38,664 nt of DNA from Fidelibacterota bacterium (GCA_021734065.1 JAIPJQ010000008.1:1-38664), one strand, 5' to 3'; numbered from the stretch's first letter, positions 27,219 through 38,200 are shown. Numbers and translations are program-made. The notes: generated by a model from the letters alone, not told the origin.

Positions 27219-28616
27219 TCAATGATTCCGTAAAGATAACTCACTCTTCTTCCGATTGACCAAGCCCATTCCCCAGAGGAAAAGGCCGACCAACATACCC
27301 GGATAGAATGGCTCCAATCCCCAGTAATACTGCCAGGTGTCAATTTTTCCGAACCAATACCACACACCTGCCGAGAGTGGTCCCAGAATCATTCCCCACA
27401 GAATATACTGCTTTCCCACCCGTAATATGGGTACCAGGCTGGTAATAACCGGCAGCAGCAGTCCCGGCAGGATGAGGGTCCCCAGCGTGTACCAGAGATT
27501 CACCACGCTGGGCATAAATACAGCCATGACAAATGCCAGTCCCAGCGATAATCCCATGCCAATCTGGGTCAGGCGAACAGGGTTGTGGGAACCGAATCGT
27601 TTTAATCGTGCCAGAATGTCATATCCCAGCGTTTGGGCTGTAACCAGGGTTGTACTGTCCAGTGTTGACATGACTGTGGCGAAAATTCCCAGCAGAAATA
27701 ATCCCTGAATGCCGATGGGGAGGATGTGCGCTGATAGTTCCAAAAATGCCTGGGCGGGGTTGTCCAGGTCAGGTAACAGTGCCCGAGCCAGTAATCCGGT
27801 CCAGGTGGTGAGCAAATCAAACACAAACCAGCAAACAACGGCCAAAATAATGCCCTTTCGGGCGGTGCGATGATCCCGGGTTGCGTAAACCCGTTGGTGA
27901 AACCCCGGGTCCACCAGGGTCCACATGGCGATGAAAAACCACACCAGGATATAAGCAAATGAATGTCCGCCCGTTAATGACAGATGTTCAGGTGGAAGCA
28001 TGGCTTTTAGATGGGCGAAGGAACCCACCGTGTGCCAGCCGATAACAGCCATCGTCACAAATCCCAGGTACATGAGCAGGAATTGCAACATATCGGTGCG
28101 CACCACTGCGCCCAATCCACCACGGAGGATATAAAGTGTGGAAAAGACCAAACCTAAGATCATGGCCAGAATAAGGCCGAACCCGAAAAAGAATTGCAGC
28201 AGGAAGGCAACCGTTAAGAGGTAAGGTGCCGGAGATGCCAACAGAAAGACCCACAGCGCACCAATTTTTCCCGATGCCTCACCATAGTTCTGCCGTAACA
28301 ACCCGGGAATGGTTTCTGCCTGGGATAAGCGGGCGCGATGGGCCAGAAAAAACGCGAAGAAAAGACCAAACACATAGTAGGGTACACCAAAGATTATCCA
28401 GTTGGAAATGCCGTATGAGAAACTGAATTCACTCACCCCCAGAATGCCGCCATACCACGTGGAGACCAGTGTCATGACGAAGGCCGGCAGGGTCAGCCGC
28501 CGTCCCATGAGGATGTAATCGCCAATTTTCGTGTCGGATTTTTTCCAGAAACCCAATACCCAGATCAGGATGAAGTAGAAAACAATAATTGTGGTATCAA
28601 TGGGATGTAGCTTCAT
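27219..28616 (-). CDS. Sodium:solute symporter family protein (possible thiamine-related transporter)
   Basis: Multi-spanning inner-membrane protein of 465 residues with about thirteen hydrophobic segments, in the sodium:solute symporter (SSS/SLC5) family. Typical features are the N-terminal DTTIIVFYFILIWVLGFW, the SDTKIGDYILMGRR loop, YILRGGLGAVVRTDMLQF and FATVMSTLDSTTLVTAQTL, the last resembling the conserved Na2-site region of the family. The substrate cannot be read from the sequence. The gene lies 17 bp after thiamine pyrophosphokinase on the same strand, which makes thiamine or a precursor a reasonable guess, since SSS proteins have been linked with thiamine in other organisms. No TPP riboswitch supports this. 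The start ATG lacks a clear ribosome binding site. Confidence 0.88.
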   Translation of the reverse strand: MKLHPIDTTIIVFYFILIWVLGFWKKSDTKIGDYILMGRRLTLPAFVMTLVSTWYGGILGVSEFSFSYGISNWIIFGVPYYVFGLFFAFFLAHRARLSQAETIPGLLRQNYGEASGKIGALWVFLLASPAPYLLTVAFLLQFFFGFGLILAMILGLVFSTLYILRGGLGAVVRTDMLQFLLMYLGFVTMAVIGWHTVGSFAHLKAMLPPEHLSLTGGHSFAYILVWFFIAMWTLVDPGFHQRVYATRDHRTARKGIILAVVCWFVFDLLTTWTGLLARALLPDLDNPAQAFLELSAHILPIGIQGLFLLGIFATVMSTLDSTTLVTAQTLGYDILARLKRFGSHNPVRLTQIGMGLSLGLAFVMAVFMPSVVNLWYTLGTLILPGLLLPVITSLVPILRVGKQYILWGMILGPLSAGVWYWFGKIDTWQYYWGLEPFYPGMLVGLFLWGMGLVNRKKSELSLRNH

Positions 28617-28633
28617 AAAACGCTGGAATTAAA

Positions 28634-29260
28634 TCAGATCTCGTTCAAGATATGAATCGCGTAAAGCATACCGTCATTCAATTCGATGGTAACAGGTGGT
28701 TGGGAGACCCGGTTGGATTGTCCCAGTTGACTGGTTGGGCTCAGCCGTGTATTGGTAAGATTCCACTGCAGGCCGCTGGTTTTTCGGACAAATGCCTGCG
28801 GCCAGGGGACCAAACTGAGTGTGGCATTAACAGGCAGATCCAGAGAAATTCTGGTCACTACGCGTACAATCCGGGCATCCGCTCCTTCCAATTCAATGTT
28901 CCACGCCGGGTCTAATCGGGCGGCGATGTGCAGGTTGGTGAGTTCATGATCCACCCGGCCTCCCAATCCACCCAGGATGATGAGTTGTGAGATGGCTTTG
29001 GAAGAGCTGGAAATGGCTCCTAATGCCTTCTCGAAATCCGTGGTTTCCTGACTTTTGTCCCGCTCCACATGCCAGCTTTCAGGGATTGTATCTGTATTTA
29101 CCGAATCCAGGTCTCCGATGATCAAATCGGGCGTGATACGGGCATTCAAACATGCCATAGCGCCGCCGTCGGCTGCAATGACCTGATCTGCCTTCGCAGC
29201 GTGAAATTGTAAGCGCTCCGCCTGGGGTGATGGTCCGCCTAAAATGATGAGAATTCGCAT
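28634..29260 (-). CDS. thiN: Thiamine pyrophosphokinase
   Basis: Cytoplasmic enzyme that converts thiamine and ATP to thiamine pyrophosphate and AMP. The 208-residue product has the family motifs ADGGA (30-34), PDLIIGDLDS (44-53), QETTDFEKAL (71-80) and GGLGGRVDHELTNL (97-110), with the acidic metal- and ATP-binding residues intact. A C-terminal beta domain (about 130-208) ends in TIELNDGMLYAIHI, as in the thiamine-binding domain. It is the first gene of a minus-strand operon with the symporter and SDR and is divergent from the lipoprotein gene at 29357. No biosynthetic thi genes are nearby, consistent with salvage rather than synthesis at this locus. Confidence 0.95.
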   Translation of the reverse strand: MRILIILGGPSPQAERLQFHAAKADQVIAADGGAMACLNARITPDLIIGDLDSVNTDTIPESWHVERDKSQETTDFEKALGAISSSSKAISQLIILGGLGGRVDHELTNLHIAARLDPAWNIELEGADARIVRVVTRISLDLPVNATLSLVPWPQAFVRKTSGLQWNLTNTRLSPTSQLGQSNRVSQPPVTIELNDGMLYAIHILNEI

Positions 29261-29356
29261 GAGCCAAATCTATGACCTTGAGATCAGATTGCCACGAAAT
29301 TGGCTTGTCTTAAAAAAACATGGCTTAAATGGTCAAAGGGCTTTAGATTTTTCATC

Positions 29357-29914
29357 ATGCAGCTAATCCCCAAAAGTATTCTGGTAATATTCAGCGTCAT
29401 GGTGCTTTTTTGGAACTGTGCACCACAACCCGGTACCGGTGCCTCCCCACAGGAACTGGATAAATTGAACAAAGCCCAGGCAAGGGATGAAAAGTTTCAA
29501 AAAGTAGCCTTCCAGAAAATTACCGAACTGGAAAAGTCACTGGGTGAGTTGAAAAAATCGCAACAGCAACTCAATAAAATGGTGCGTGATCTGCAGCAGA
29601 TGAAATCCAGCGGAACCCTGTCCGGTGGCAGCTCAGCCCGTCTGGACAGTCTGGTGCAGGCAGTTGCTGATTTGAATCTGCGCCTCCAGCAATTGCAGCA
29701 AAGTGCTGCGACACCCCAGACCAATACCCAATCCGGCTGGCAAAACTATACGACACCGCAACCGACCCGGTCGGATCAGGACGCCGTCCTGCAACGCTTT
29801 GGTGATCCCATCGAGCGCCATCTCACCGACGCCAACACCGAAGTGTGGTTATACCGGAATGGTGTGGTGACATTTGATCAAAACGGTCAACTCACATCCA
29901 TTAAATTCGACTAA
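29357..29914 (+). CDS. Coiled-coil putative lipoprotein with a BamE/SmpA-like C-terminal segment
   Basis: A 185-residue protein with an N-terminal hydrophobic signal ending FWNCAPQP, where the cysteine may be lipidated although the lipobox is not canonical. A strongly helical coiled-coil region follows (about 32-80, ELEKSLGELKKSQQQLNKMV), then a Ser/Gln-rich linker. The C-terminal segment AVLQRFGDPIERHLTDANTE plus VWLYRNGVVTFDQNGQLTSIKF resembles the SmpA/OmlA (BamE) fold pattern of 'G.P......W.Y' and a final strand pair. An in-frame TTG at 29300 would add 19 residues; neither start has a strong ribosome binding site, and the ATG gives the better signal peptide. The gene is divergent from thiamine pyrophosphokinase. 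Confidence 0.72.
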   Translation: MQLIPKSILVIFSVMVLFWNCAPQPGTGASPQELDKLNKAQARDEKFQKVAFQKITELEKSLGELKKSQQQLNKMVRDLQQMKSSGTLSGGSSARLDSLVQAVADLNLRLQQLQQSAATPQTNTQSGWQNYTTPQPTRSDQDAVLQRFGDPIERHLTDANTEVWLYRNGVVTFDQNGQLTSIKFD

Positions 29915-29989
29915 GCAAAAACCTTCCCAAATCCGCGCACCGGGACGCATTCCCGCCACGATCAACACACCTGTTTTATAGGGTAAATT

Positions 29990-30018
29990 TTGTTTCGATT
30001 TATCCTTTATCATTATAG
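29990..30018 (+). promoter_or_regulatory. Candidate promoter upstream of the paired barrel genes
   Basis: TTGTTT (29990-29995) and TTATAG (30013-30018) are spaced 17 bp, about 50 bp before the first barrel gene. The TAGCTTTT overlapping the -10 also resembles the Bacteroidota -7 box TAnnTTTG, but the matching TTTG lies slightly too far upstream. The 151-bp gap is AT-rich in its right half. Confidence 0.3.
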
Positions 30019-30065
30019 CTTTTAGACTCATAGGAAAATTACTTCATGAATAGGATTAGATTAGA

Positions 30066-30842
30066 ATGGCTAATCTGCAAAAAATATGGGTCTATAGCCT
30101 GATTATCACCCTGGGGGTGTGCTCTGTGGCATCCGCTCAGGATGCCGGGAGTGATGAATGGGGTGGTTGGTTCGAGGATTCTGAGTCGGTATCCAGCCCT
30201 GCGGATACCATGGAATCCAATGATACCTGGGGCGATTGGTCCACCGAGGATGCCGACACGCAGCAGACCGACACGCTCAGTGTGAATGCGGATGAGTTTT
30301 CAGACTGGGGGATCCAGAGCGGTGACTGGGGACTCGAACCGGAGCCGGAAGAGGAAGGCTTACCCACGACCACAATTTATAATCCCAATGCCCCGGTCGG
30401 GATGGGAATGGCCATTGAAATCAGTGCGGTTTCGCCCTTCTGGGTTTCCCGTAAAATGAAAACCTGGTATTCCTTCATGGATTGGCGGGTGGGTGTGCAA
30501 TTGCCTTTCAGTTATCAACTGCCGCTGTATGGGATGCGGGTTACCGCCAGCGCTGAGATCGCCAGTTTCAATTTCGAAAACACATTTCCTCAGGGGGGGC
30601 AGTTTGGCGGGATTTCCGTTTTAGCCTACGGGCGATTACTGTATCAGCAATTTTGTGTTGACGCGGGGTTTGGGCTGTTCGGAAAGACCGGAGGCGCGCT
30701 TTTTGGGGCGATGTATCGGTACCCACTCACGTCAAATCTATACCTGGGAGCAGGTGGTCGATCCGTCTGGGTGAATCAAATCGAGCCGCTGGGCAGTTCG
30801 GGCTGGGCGGATGTACAAATCCTTGCCGGATACAAATTTTAG
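30066..30842 (+). CDS. Predicted outer-membrane beta-barrel protein with acidic, tryptophan-rich N-terminal segment
   Basis: Exported protein of 258 residues, not assigned to a named family. The signal peptide (about 1-24) ends ASAQ. Residues 25-100 are highly acidic with spaced tryptophans (DEWGGW, DTWGDW, FSDWG, SGDWGLEPEPEEE). From about residue 110 onwards the sequence alternates hydrophobic and polar residues in likely membrane strands, with many Gly/Tyr/Trp/Phe residues, and it ends in ILAGYKF, a terminal aromatic as in outer-membrane barrels. The C-terminal 150 residues are clearly related to those of the next gene (VSPFWVSRKMKTWYS, FENTFPQGGQF). About eight strands are plausible. The next gene starts after 11 bp. 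Confidence 0.78.
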   Translation: MANLQKIWVYSLIITLGVCSVASAQDAGSDEWGGWFEDSESVSSPADTMESNDTWGDWSTEDADTQQTDTLSVNADEFSDWGIQSGDWGLEPEPEEEGLPTTTIYNPNAPVGMGMAIEISAVSPFWVSRKMKTWYSFMDWRVGVQLPFSYQLPLYGMRVTASAEIASFNFENTFPQGGQFGGISVLAYGRLLYQQFCVDAGFGLFGKTGGALFGAMYRYPLTSNLYLGAGGRSVWVNQIEPLGSSGWADVQILAGYKF

Positions 30843-30853
30843 GTAGGAATGGT

Positions 30854-32176
30854 GTGAGCGTACACCAACCAAAAGGTGGAATCAATCAACTCCCGCCACT
30901 CAGGTGGCTGCGGTTAATCATGGGGGTAGTTATTCTGGGGGTTTACCCGATGTGGGTAATAGGTGCAGAGAATGATGGAACCGGTACATGGTACGAGGAA
31001 GACACGCTCTATGTGTTTACAATACAAGTACCGGACAACCGGTTGTTAACCAGCATGAAACTTCAGGAAAATCAGGGCAATCGTTATGTCACCGTGGGGT
31101 CTCCCCGGATTCAGGTGATTCCGGCTGAGTTTATCGGGAAACAAATCATTTTCACCCGGTCTAAACCCCAGATTGATTCAGAAGTTGGTCAGCGGGCTCA
31201 TGTTCCGGATTTTCGATTGGCCTATTTTGAAGAGGGGCTGAGAACGGCCGGTTACGGACAAATAAGGCGCGTGCTGAAGCCAAGTACAGATGTGGATATA
31301 CAGATGATCTCCCAGAGTGCTTACCCGGTTTTTCCCACAGACACGGTTGAGACAGTATCGAGTGCCATTGAAGAAAAAGCGGATACTGCTGCGACTGTAA
31401 GATCTGATGAGACGGTAACGGTTGACTCTGCAGCTTCATCTGAAATTGAATCTAAAAACTCAGCGGTTGAAAAACCGGTTATTTCCCAAGCAGAAAGTCC
31501 AACTGCGGAGCCTGTACAAGAAACCACTTCAACGGATTCCGCTGCACTTATACCGCAAAAAAACATGAAACCAGCGGTGGTGAAAGAAGAGATGCAGCAT
31601 GTTTCAAAGCAACCCTCACAGCCGAAACAGCAGAACCGACCGCCAGTGAATTCAGGCAAACAGCCGCAGACTAAGCGCCAGCCGTCACCCAAAGCACCCT
31701 CCAAGGCGCCCTGGGGGACGATTTTCAATCAGGGGATTTTGAATGGCCTGGCGCTGGAGATGAGTGTTGCTTCGCCGTACTGGGTATCCGAAAATCTCAA
31801 CACCTGGTATTCTTCCATTGACTGGCGATTTTCTTTCACCATGCCGTTTTACTACCGAGCAGGATCGGTGATGGTGGGGGCAAGCTTTGAGTGGTCCAGC
31901 TATGATTTCGAGAATACATTCCCCGAAGGTGGCCGCTTCCAGGGGCAGGCTAAATTGGCGTATGTGAGTACATATTGGCGGGGATTGATTCTGGAACTGG
32001 GGGGAGGCAAATTCAGCGATACCACTGGTTTCATCGGTGGAATTTCGGGAAAAATTCTGGAAGGTGAGCACTTGTATCTGGGTGGGGGCATGCGGGGTGT
32101 GATCATTCAGGAGATACAATCCATCGGACAGGGGCACTGGGCTGACGGTCGGCTCACACTGGGGTACAAATTTTAA
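30854..32176 (+). CDS. Predicted outer-membrane protein: N-terminal domain, disordered linker and barrel domain paralogous to the upstream gene
   Basis: Exported protein of 440 residues. A hydrophobic signal (about 18-37, ending VIGAE) is followed by a beta-rich domain (about 38-150). A long low-complexity linker comes next, first Thr/Ala/Ser/Glu-rich (about 155-240), then Lys/Gln/Pro-rich (about 245-290). A C-terminal barrel-like domain of about 145 residues closes the protein. The last part is paralogous to the upstream protein (MSVASPYWVSENLNTWYSSIDWR and FENTFPEGGRF) and ends LTLGYKF. The start is GTG, supported by AGGTAGGA at 30841-30848. The linker resembles segments that span the periplasm or reach through peptidoglycan. 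Function is unknown; the neighbouring giant repeat gene suggests a cell-surface role. Confidence 0.76.
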   Translation: MSVHQPKGGINQLPPLRWLRLIMGVVILGVYPMWVIGAENDGTGTWYEEDTLYVFTIQVPDNRLLTSMKLQENQGNRYVTVGSPRIQVIPAEFIGKQIIFTRSKPQIDSEVGQRAHVPDFRLAYFEEGLRTAGYGQIRRVLKPSTDVDIQMISQSAYPVFPTDTVETVSSAIEEKADTAATVRSDETVTVDSAASSEIESKNSAVEKPVISQAESPTAEPVQETTSTDSAALIPQKNMKPAVVKEEMQHVSKQPSQPKQQNRPPVNSGKQPQTKRQPSPKAPSKAPWGTIFNQGILNGLALEMSVASPYWVSENLNTWYSSIDWRFSFTMPFYYRAGSVMVGASFEWSSYDFENTFPEGGRFQGQAKLAYVSTYWRGLILELGGGKFSDTTGFIGGISGKILEGEHLYLGGGMRGVIIQEIQSIGQGHWADGRLTLGYKF

Positions 32177-32207
32177 TGGTCTATGATGAGAACACAGGGC
32201 AGACTAT

Positions 32208-35200
32208 ATGAAATCGCATAGGTACAGTTTTCAGTTTCAGCGGAACCTGGTGAGAAATTTCCTGGGGAGTTTGCTGCTAACCGGTAGTTTGCTGGGCGCA
32301 AATACCTTCACACCCACGGGCGGAACCGTAGTATCGGGATATTGGAATGCCAGTAATACGGGTGCAACAGTAGCCGTAAATGTGCCCAATAATGGTTCCA
32401 TTAATTATGCCAGTGTTCAGTTAAAAGTAGGAGCGAATAGCTGGGTTGGCATCGGCAGTCCCCAAAATGTTGCTGCGTTTATTAATGCTGAAGCTACCCT
32501 CACCAATACAGCTGGTGAAGTTGAATCAGCCACCGGTTTTGCAAATGGCGAAACCTTTGACAGCCAGGTAATTTTTTTGAACAGCAGTTTTGCAGCCACT
32601 GGTGATGAGGTAACCCTGACACCCACCACAACAATTGACCAGACAGTTCCCAGCATTTCGTCAACCAGTTTCAATGTGACCAGCGGTTACCTGAAAGTGG
32701 GTGATAACCTCACCATGACCATTAATTCCACCGAGACCGGATTAAATGCTACAACGCTGATCATCAATGGCGTGGACGTTTCCGGAGACATGGTGGACAA
32801 TGGCGATAATACCTATTCCGTGCCTTATCAGGTGACAGAGGGGGACGACCCGGTGAGTGATGACAGCCAGATTCCCATCAGCATCACCCTTAAGGATGAT
32901 GCCGGGAACAGCACCGGTAGTTATACCACATCACCCGCTGCAGGAAGTTCTCCGGGGATAGACGCCACGACTCCCAGTATTTCATCCGTCAGTTTTAGCC
33001 CGGCAAGTGGTACGGTGAAGGTGGGTGATGACCTCACGATGACAATCACTTCAACGGAAACGGGTCTAACTGCCTCTGTGTTGACCATTAACAGTCGGGA
33101 CGTTTCAGGTACGTTTACTGACAATGGTGATAATACCTACACTGCAACATATACGGTTACGGAGGGTGACAGTGATGTGAGCGATGCTGCTCAAATTGCG
33201 ATCAGTATTACTCTAAATGATGCTGCCACCAATACAACGGGTAGCTATACCACCTCTCCGGCGGCCGAAAGTTCACCTGGAGTCGATGCCAATACACCCA
33301 GCATTACTACCGTCAGCTACAATCCCACCAGCGGGACGCTAAAAGTAGGTGATGATCTGACACTAAGTGTCACCGCCAGCGAAGCCGGTTTGACTGCTTC
33401 AGCCGTCACAGTGAATTTGGTCGATGTTGTATCAACAAAGACCGATAACGGAGGTGGATCTTATTCCTTTACCTATACGATTGGTGAGGGACAAACTAGT
33501 GTGAACGACGCCTCGCAGATTCCTGTCAGTGTTACCATGGCTGATGCAGCAGGTAACAGCACGGGCGCTTATACGACAGCACCTGCAGCTGGGAGTACTC
33601 CGGCAGTTGACGCCAATTCACCCACAATTACCAGTGTCACTCTGTCACCCACCAGCGGAGCCCGTAAGGTGGGGGAAACCATCAATGTTTCGATCGATGC
33701 TGGTGAAGCCGGATTATTACTTCAGACCCTGACATTCAATAATGTGGATATTTCCGGGACTCATTCCGACGATGGTGGTGGACTCTATTCGGCCACCTAC
33801 ACGGTTGTGGAGGAACATGATGATATTTCCGATGCGGCGACCATCCCCCTGACAATCAAGTACAACGATACCGCCGGAAACACGACTGGTAATTATACCA
33901 CGCCGGTAGCGGCTGGTAGTTCACCCGGGATTGATGCCAATTCTCCAAGCATCAGTAGTGTCACATTTAACCCCACGGCAGGCACATTAAAGGTGGGCGA
34001 TGTCCTGAGTGCGACCATTAATGCCTCTGAAAGCGGTCTCACCATTAATACGGCCACACTGAATGGCGTGGATGTTTCCAGCCAAATCACGGATAACGGC
34101 AATAATACATACACGGCCTTGTACACGATTGCTGAAGGGAATGACGATGTAGGCGACGCTGAACAGATAGTCATTAATTTTTCCTTTGCTGACAGCGCTG
34201 GGAACAGCACTGGCTCTTTTACCACCGCGCCCGGGTCGGGGAGTACGCCGACCATTGATGCCAATTCACCCTCTATTTCCTCTGTGAATTTCACGCCCAC
34301 CAGTGGTGCGCTGCAGGTGGGCGATTCCATGACCATGACCATTTCGGCGGACGAGACCGGTTTGTCTGCAAGCACCGTTACCATGAATGGTGTGGATGTA
34401 GCCGGTACCCTTGCTGACAATGGTGACAACTCTTATACGGTTACTTACACCGTAGCTGAAGGCAATACTGATATTGATGATGCCTCCACGATACCCATTA
34501 GTGTAACGCTCGAAGACGCAGCCGGGAATACGACCAACACCTTTACTACCTCACCAGCAGCCGGCGTTACGCCATCCATCGATGCCAATTCGCCTGGTAT
34601 CACATCCGTGACTTTTTCGCCCACCAGTGGAACATTGAAAGTGGGTCAAGGCCTCACGGTTACGATCAATGCCAGCGAAGCCAGCCTTACAGCTGCGACT
34701 TTAACGATAAACGGCGTGGATGTCTCAAGTACTTTCACAGACAATACCGGCGGGGTTTATACGGCGACTTACACGGTTACCGAAGGCAATACAGATCGCT
34801 CGGACTCCGAGGAAATCCCGATAGCAGTGGAATTGACCGATGCCGCCGGGAACACCACCGGTTCTTACACGACTGCGCCTGCATCCACCAGTACGCCGGC
34901 GGTGGACGCCAATTCACCCAGTATTTCATCCGTCAGTTTTACACCATCGAGCGATACACTCAAGGTCGGACAAGCTTTGACCATGAATATCACAGCCAGT
35001 GAAGCGGGCTTAAGTGCTTCAACAATAACGGTTAATGGCGTAAATGTCGCTTCCACACTGGTCGATAATGGTGGAGGGAGTTATGCAACCACATATACCA
35101 TAGCTGAGGGTAACACCGACCGAGCCGATTCGGAGCAGATATCCGTTCAGGTCATCTTTACCGATGCTGCAGGGAATGTCACCAATACATTCGTCACCGC

Positions 35201-38200
35201 TCCGGTTGCCGGAAGTACACCGGCAATTGATGCCAATACACCTGCTATTACCAGTGTGAGCTATACACCGACTTCCGGTCTGTTGAAAGTTGGTGATGAT
35301 TTAACTGCAACCATCACCACCGGGGAAAGTGGGTTGACGCTTTCATCGCTCACGATCAACGCGGCAGATGTGTCGGGTACGATTGTGGACAATTCCGATG
35401 GAACCTATACAGCAACCTACACGGTCACTGAGGGTAATACCGATCGGAGTGATACTTCACAAATTCCTATTTCTGTTGCTTTTACTGATGCTGCTGGAAA
35501 CTCTACCGGTACCTACACAACCTCGCCGGCGGCGGAAAATTCCCCGGGTATTGATGCCAATTCTCCCAGCATCAGCAACGCGACATTGAATCCGACCTCC
35601 GGTACCTTAATCGTGGATGATATTCTCACAGTGGTGGTTACGACCAGTGAAGCGGGTCTGGTCGCAAATAGTATCACGGTGAATGGTGTTGATGTTGGCG
35701 CGGATCTGACCGATTCAGGTGGTGGCACCTATTCGATCGCCTATACCATTTCCGAAGGTGATGATGACATTAACGACAGTTCAACCATTCCGCTAAGTAT
35801 CACCCTGGAAGATGCGGCTGGAAACACAACCAATACCTATTCGACATCACCCGGAGCAACCAGCACGCCAATCATTGATGCGAATTCACCCGTTGTATCC
35901 CTGGTGACCTTCAGTCCCACAACCGGGACCCTGGGAATTGGAGATACTCTTTCTGTTGCGATAGTCGCCAGTGAGGCTGGATTTACACCAGACACCTTAA
36001 AGATCAATCAACGCTCGGTCATTGCGACCTTCAGTGATGCCGGGAGTGGCAACTATACTGCCAGGTATGTCGTTGTGGCTGGCGACGACGATGTAACCAA
36101 TAGTGAAACGATCCCCGTCTATATTGTGTTAGCGGATGCTGCCGGGAATAAAAACTCAGCGTTTACAACAACGCCATCTTCAGCGACCACACCAGCCATT
36201 GATGCCGGTCGCCCCACAATCAGCTCAGTGAGTTTTGCGCCGACGACGGGGTCATTGGTCCCCGGTGATGTTCTGACTGCAACCGTTACCGCAAGTGAAG
36301 CCGGCCTGACAGCTGGTACGATCACAATTAATTCTGTAAATGTAGCCAGCTCTTTAACTGATAACGGCGGTGGTAGTTATACCCTTACCTATACCATAAC
36401 TGAGGGTGACAATGATGTTGCAGATACTGCGACCATTCCACTCAGCATCATAATGAATGATGCGGCCGGTAATGCAACCACAGCCTACACCACATCACCT
36501 GCCGCAGGAAGTTCACCTGCTATAGACGCTAACTCTCCCAGTATCGTTTCCGTTACGTTTGCACCCACAACGGGGCTCCTCAAGGTGGGGCAAACACTTA
36601 CAGCGAATATTGTTGCTAGTGAAGCGTCTTTAAGCGCCAATGCATTAACCGTGAATGGTCAAAATGTGAGTGGAACCCTGTCCAATGTCAGCGGCACCTC
36701 CTATACCGTTACCTACACCGTGACGGAAGGTGAAAATGACATTGCGGATGAGGCAACGATTCCCATCTCTTTCATTTTGGAAGATGCGGCTGGCAATGTG
36801 ACCAACACCTTTACCACATCACCGGCAGCAGGGAGTTCTCCCGCGATCGATGCCAACTCACCAGCTATCATTTCTCTCGCCTACAGTCCCACGACGGGGA
36901 CCCTGGTCATTGGCGATACCCTGACCCTGACCATTAATTCGACTGAGACCGGACTTCTGCGCCAGGCGATTAGTATCAATGGTAAAACGCTGACCAATTT
37001 TACAGATAACTCAGATAACACCTACACCGTGAAATATGGTGTTGCGAACGGTGATACCGATATCGATGATAGTGCAACCGTCCCCTTAAGTGTTGTGTTG
37101 AAGGATGTTGCCGGAAATCTGAGTTCCACGAACACAACTGCACCGGGAGCAAGCGTAACTCCGGCCATCGATGCCAATCGACCGGTAATTTCCGGTGTCG
37201 TTTTCAGTCCCACCACCGGCACTTTGGCGATCGATGATACGCTCTCAGTTACGATCACCGCTGACGAAGCCGAACTTAACGCCGGCGCGATCACGGTTAA
37301 TGCAGTAGATGTGGCTTCGACCCTGGTTGATAATGGCGATAACACGTATGCGTTAACCTACACTGTGGGTGAGGGCGATAATGCCATTTCTGACAATGCC
37401 CAGATTCCTGTTTCCATTGTTTTAGTGGATAATGCGGGCAATAGCAGTACGGCTTTCACCAGTTCACCGTTGGCAGCTAATGCACCGGGGATTGACCCAA
37501 CCCGACCAACGATCACCAGTGTGAGTTTTTCACCCAAGACCGGCATTCTTACCCCGGATGAGACCCTCACCATGACCATTCTCGCGTCGGAATCTGGACT
37601 TAGTGCTACGGCTGTCAGCATCAATGGCACAGATGTCACTGATAACTTTGCCAGCAGTGGCGGTGGGACCTACACAGTTACGTACCAGGTGTCGGAAGAT
37701 GATAATAATGTCTCCGACGCAGCCACCATTCCTGTCAGCGTCCAACTGGAAGATGCCTCCGGTAATACCAGTAATGTCTATACCACATCGCCAACAGCTG
37801 GAAATTCCCCCGGAATTGATGCCAATCTGCCAGCGGTGCTGACCGCCACATTCACACCCACGTCCGGTACACTGAAAATCGGCGATTCGCTGACAGTGAA
37901 TATCACCGCTGATGAAGCCCGGTACACCGCATCGGTCGTCACTGTAAATGGCCGCAATCTCCTGCCCACATTCACTGATTTGGATGATGGCGCATATCAG
38001 GCTAAATATGGCGTGACTTCCGGAGATACAGATATTGCCCAAAACGAGACAATTCCCATCAGTATTACACTGGTTGACAGCGCCGGCAATCTGTCCGCAG
38101 AATTCACCAATACACCCGGCAGTGCCAGCACGCCAACCATCGATGCCCATGCACCGGTGATTTCTAATGTGACCTTTCAGCCGACCTCCGGAACCCTGGG

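Noticed and set aside
29261-29356. TPP riboswitch upstream of thiamine pyrophosphokinase
   Set aside because: The gap on the minus strand is short. A CTGATCT-like string is present, but the other conserved TPP-aptamer parts (CTGAGA and the GGGA-containing arm) are not seen.
33893-38150. Long open frames on the minus strand across the repeat array (for example 33893-34429 and 37530-38150)
   Set aside because: They recur at matching places in successive 324-bp units and mirror the coding strand's Thr/Ser/Asp-rich codon pattern. The plus-strand frame is continuous with a signal peptide, so these are shadows.
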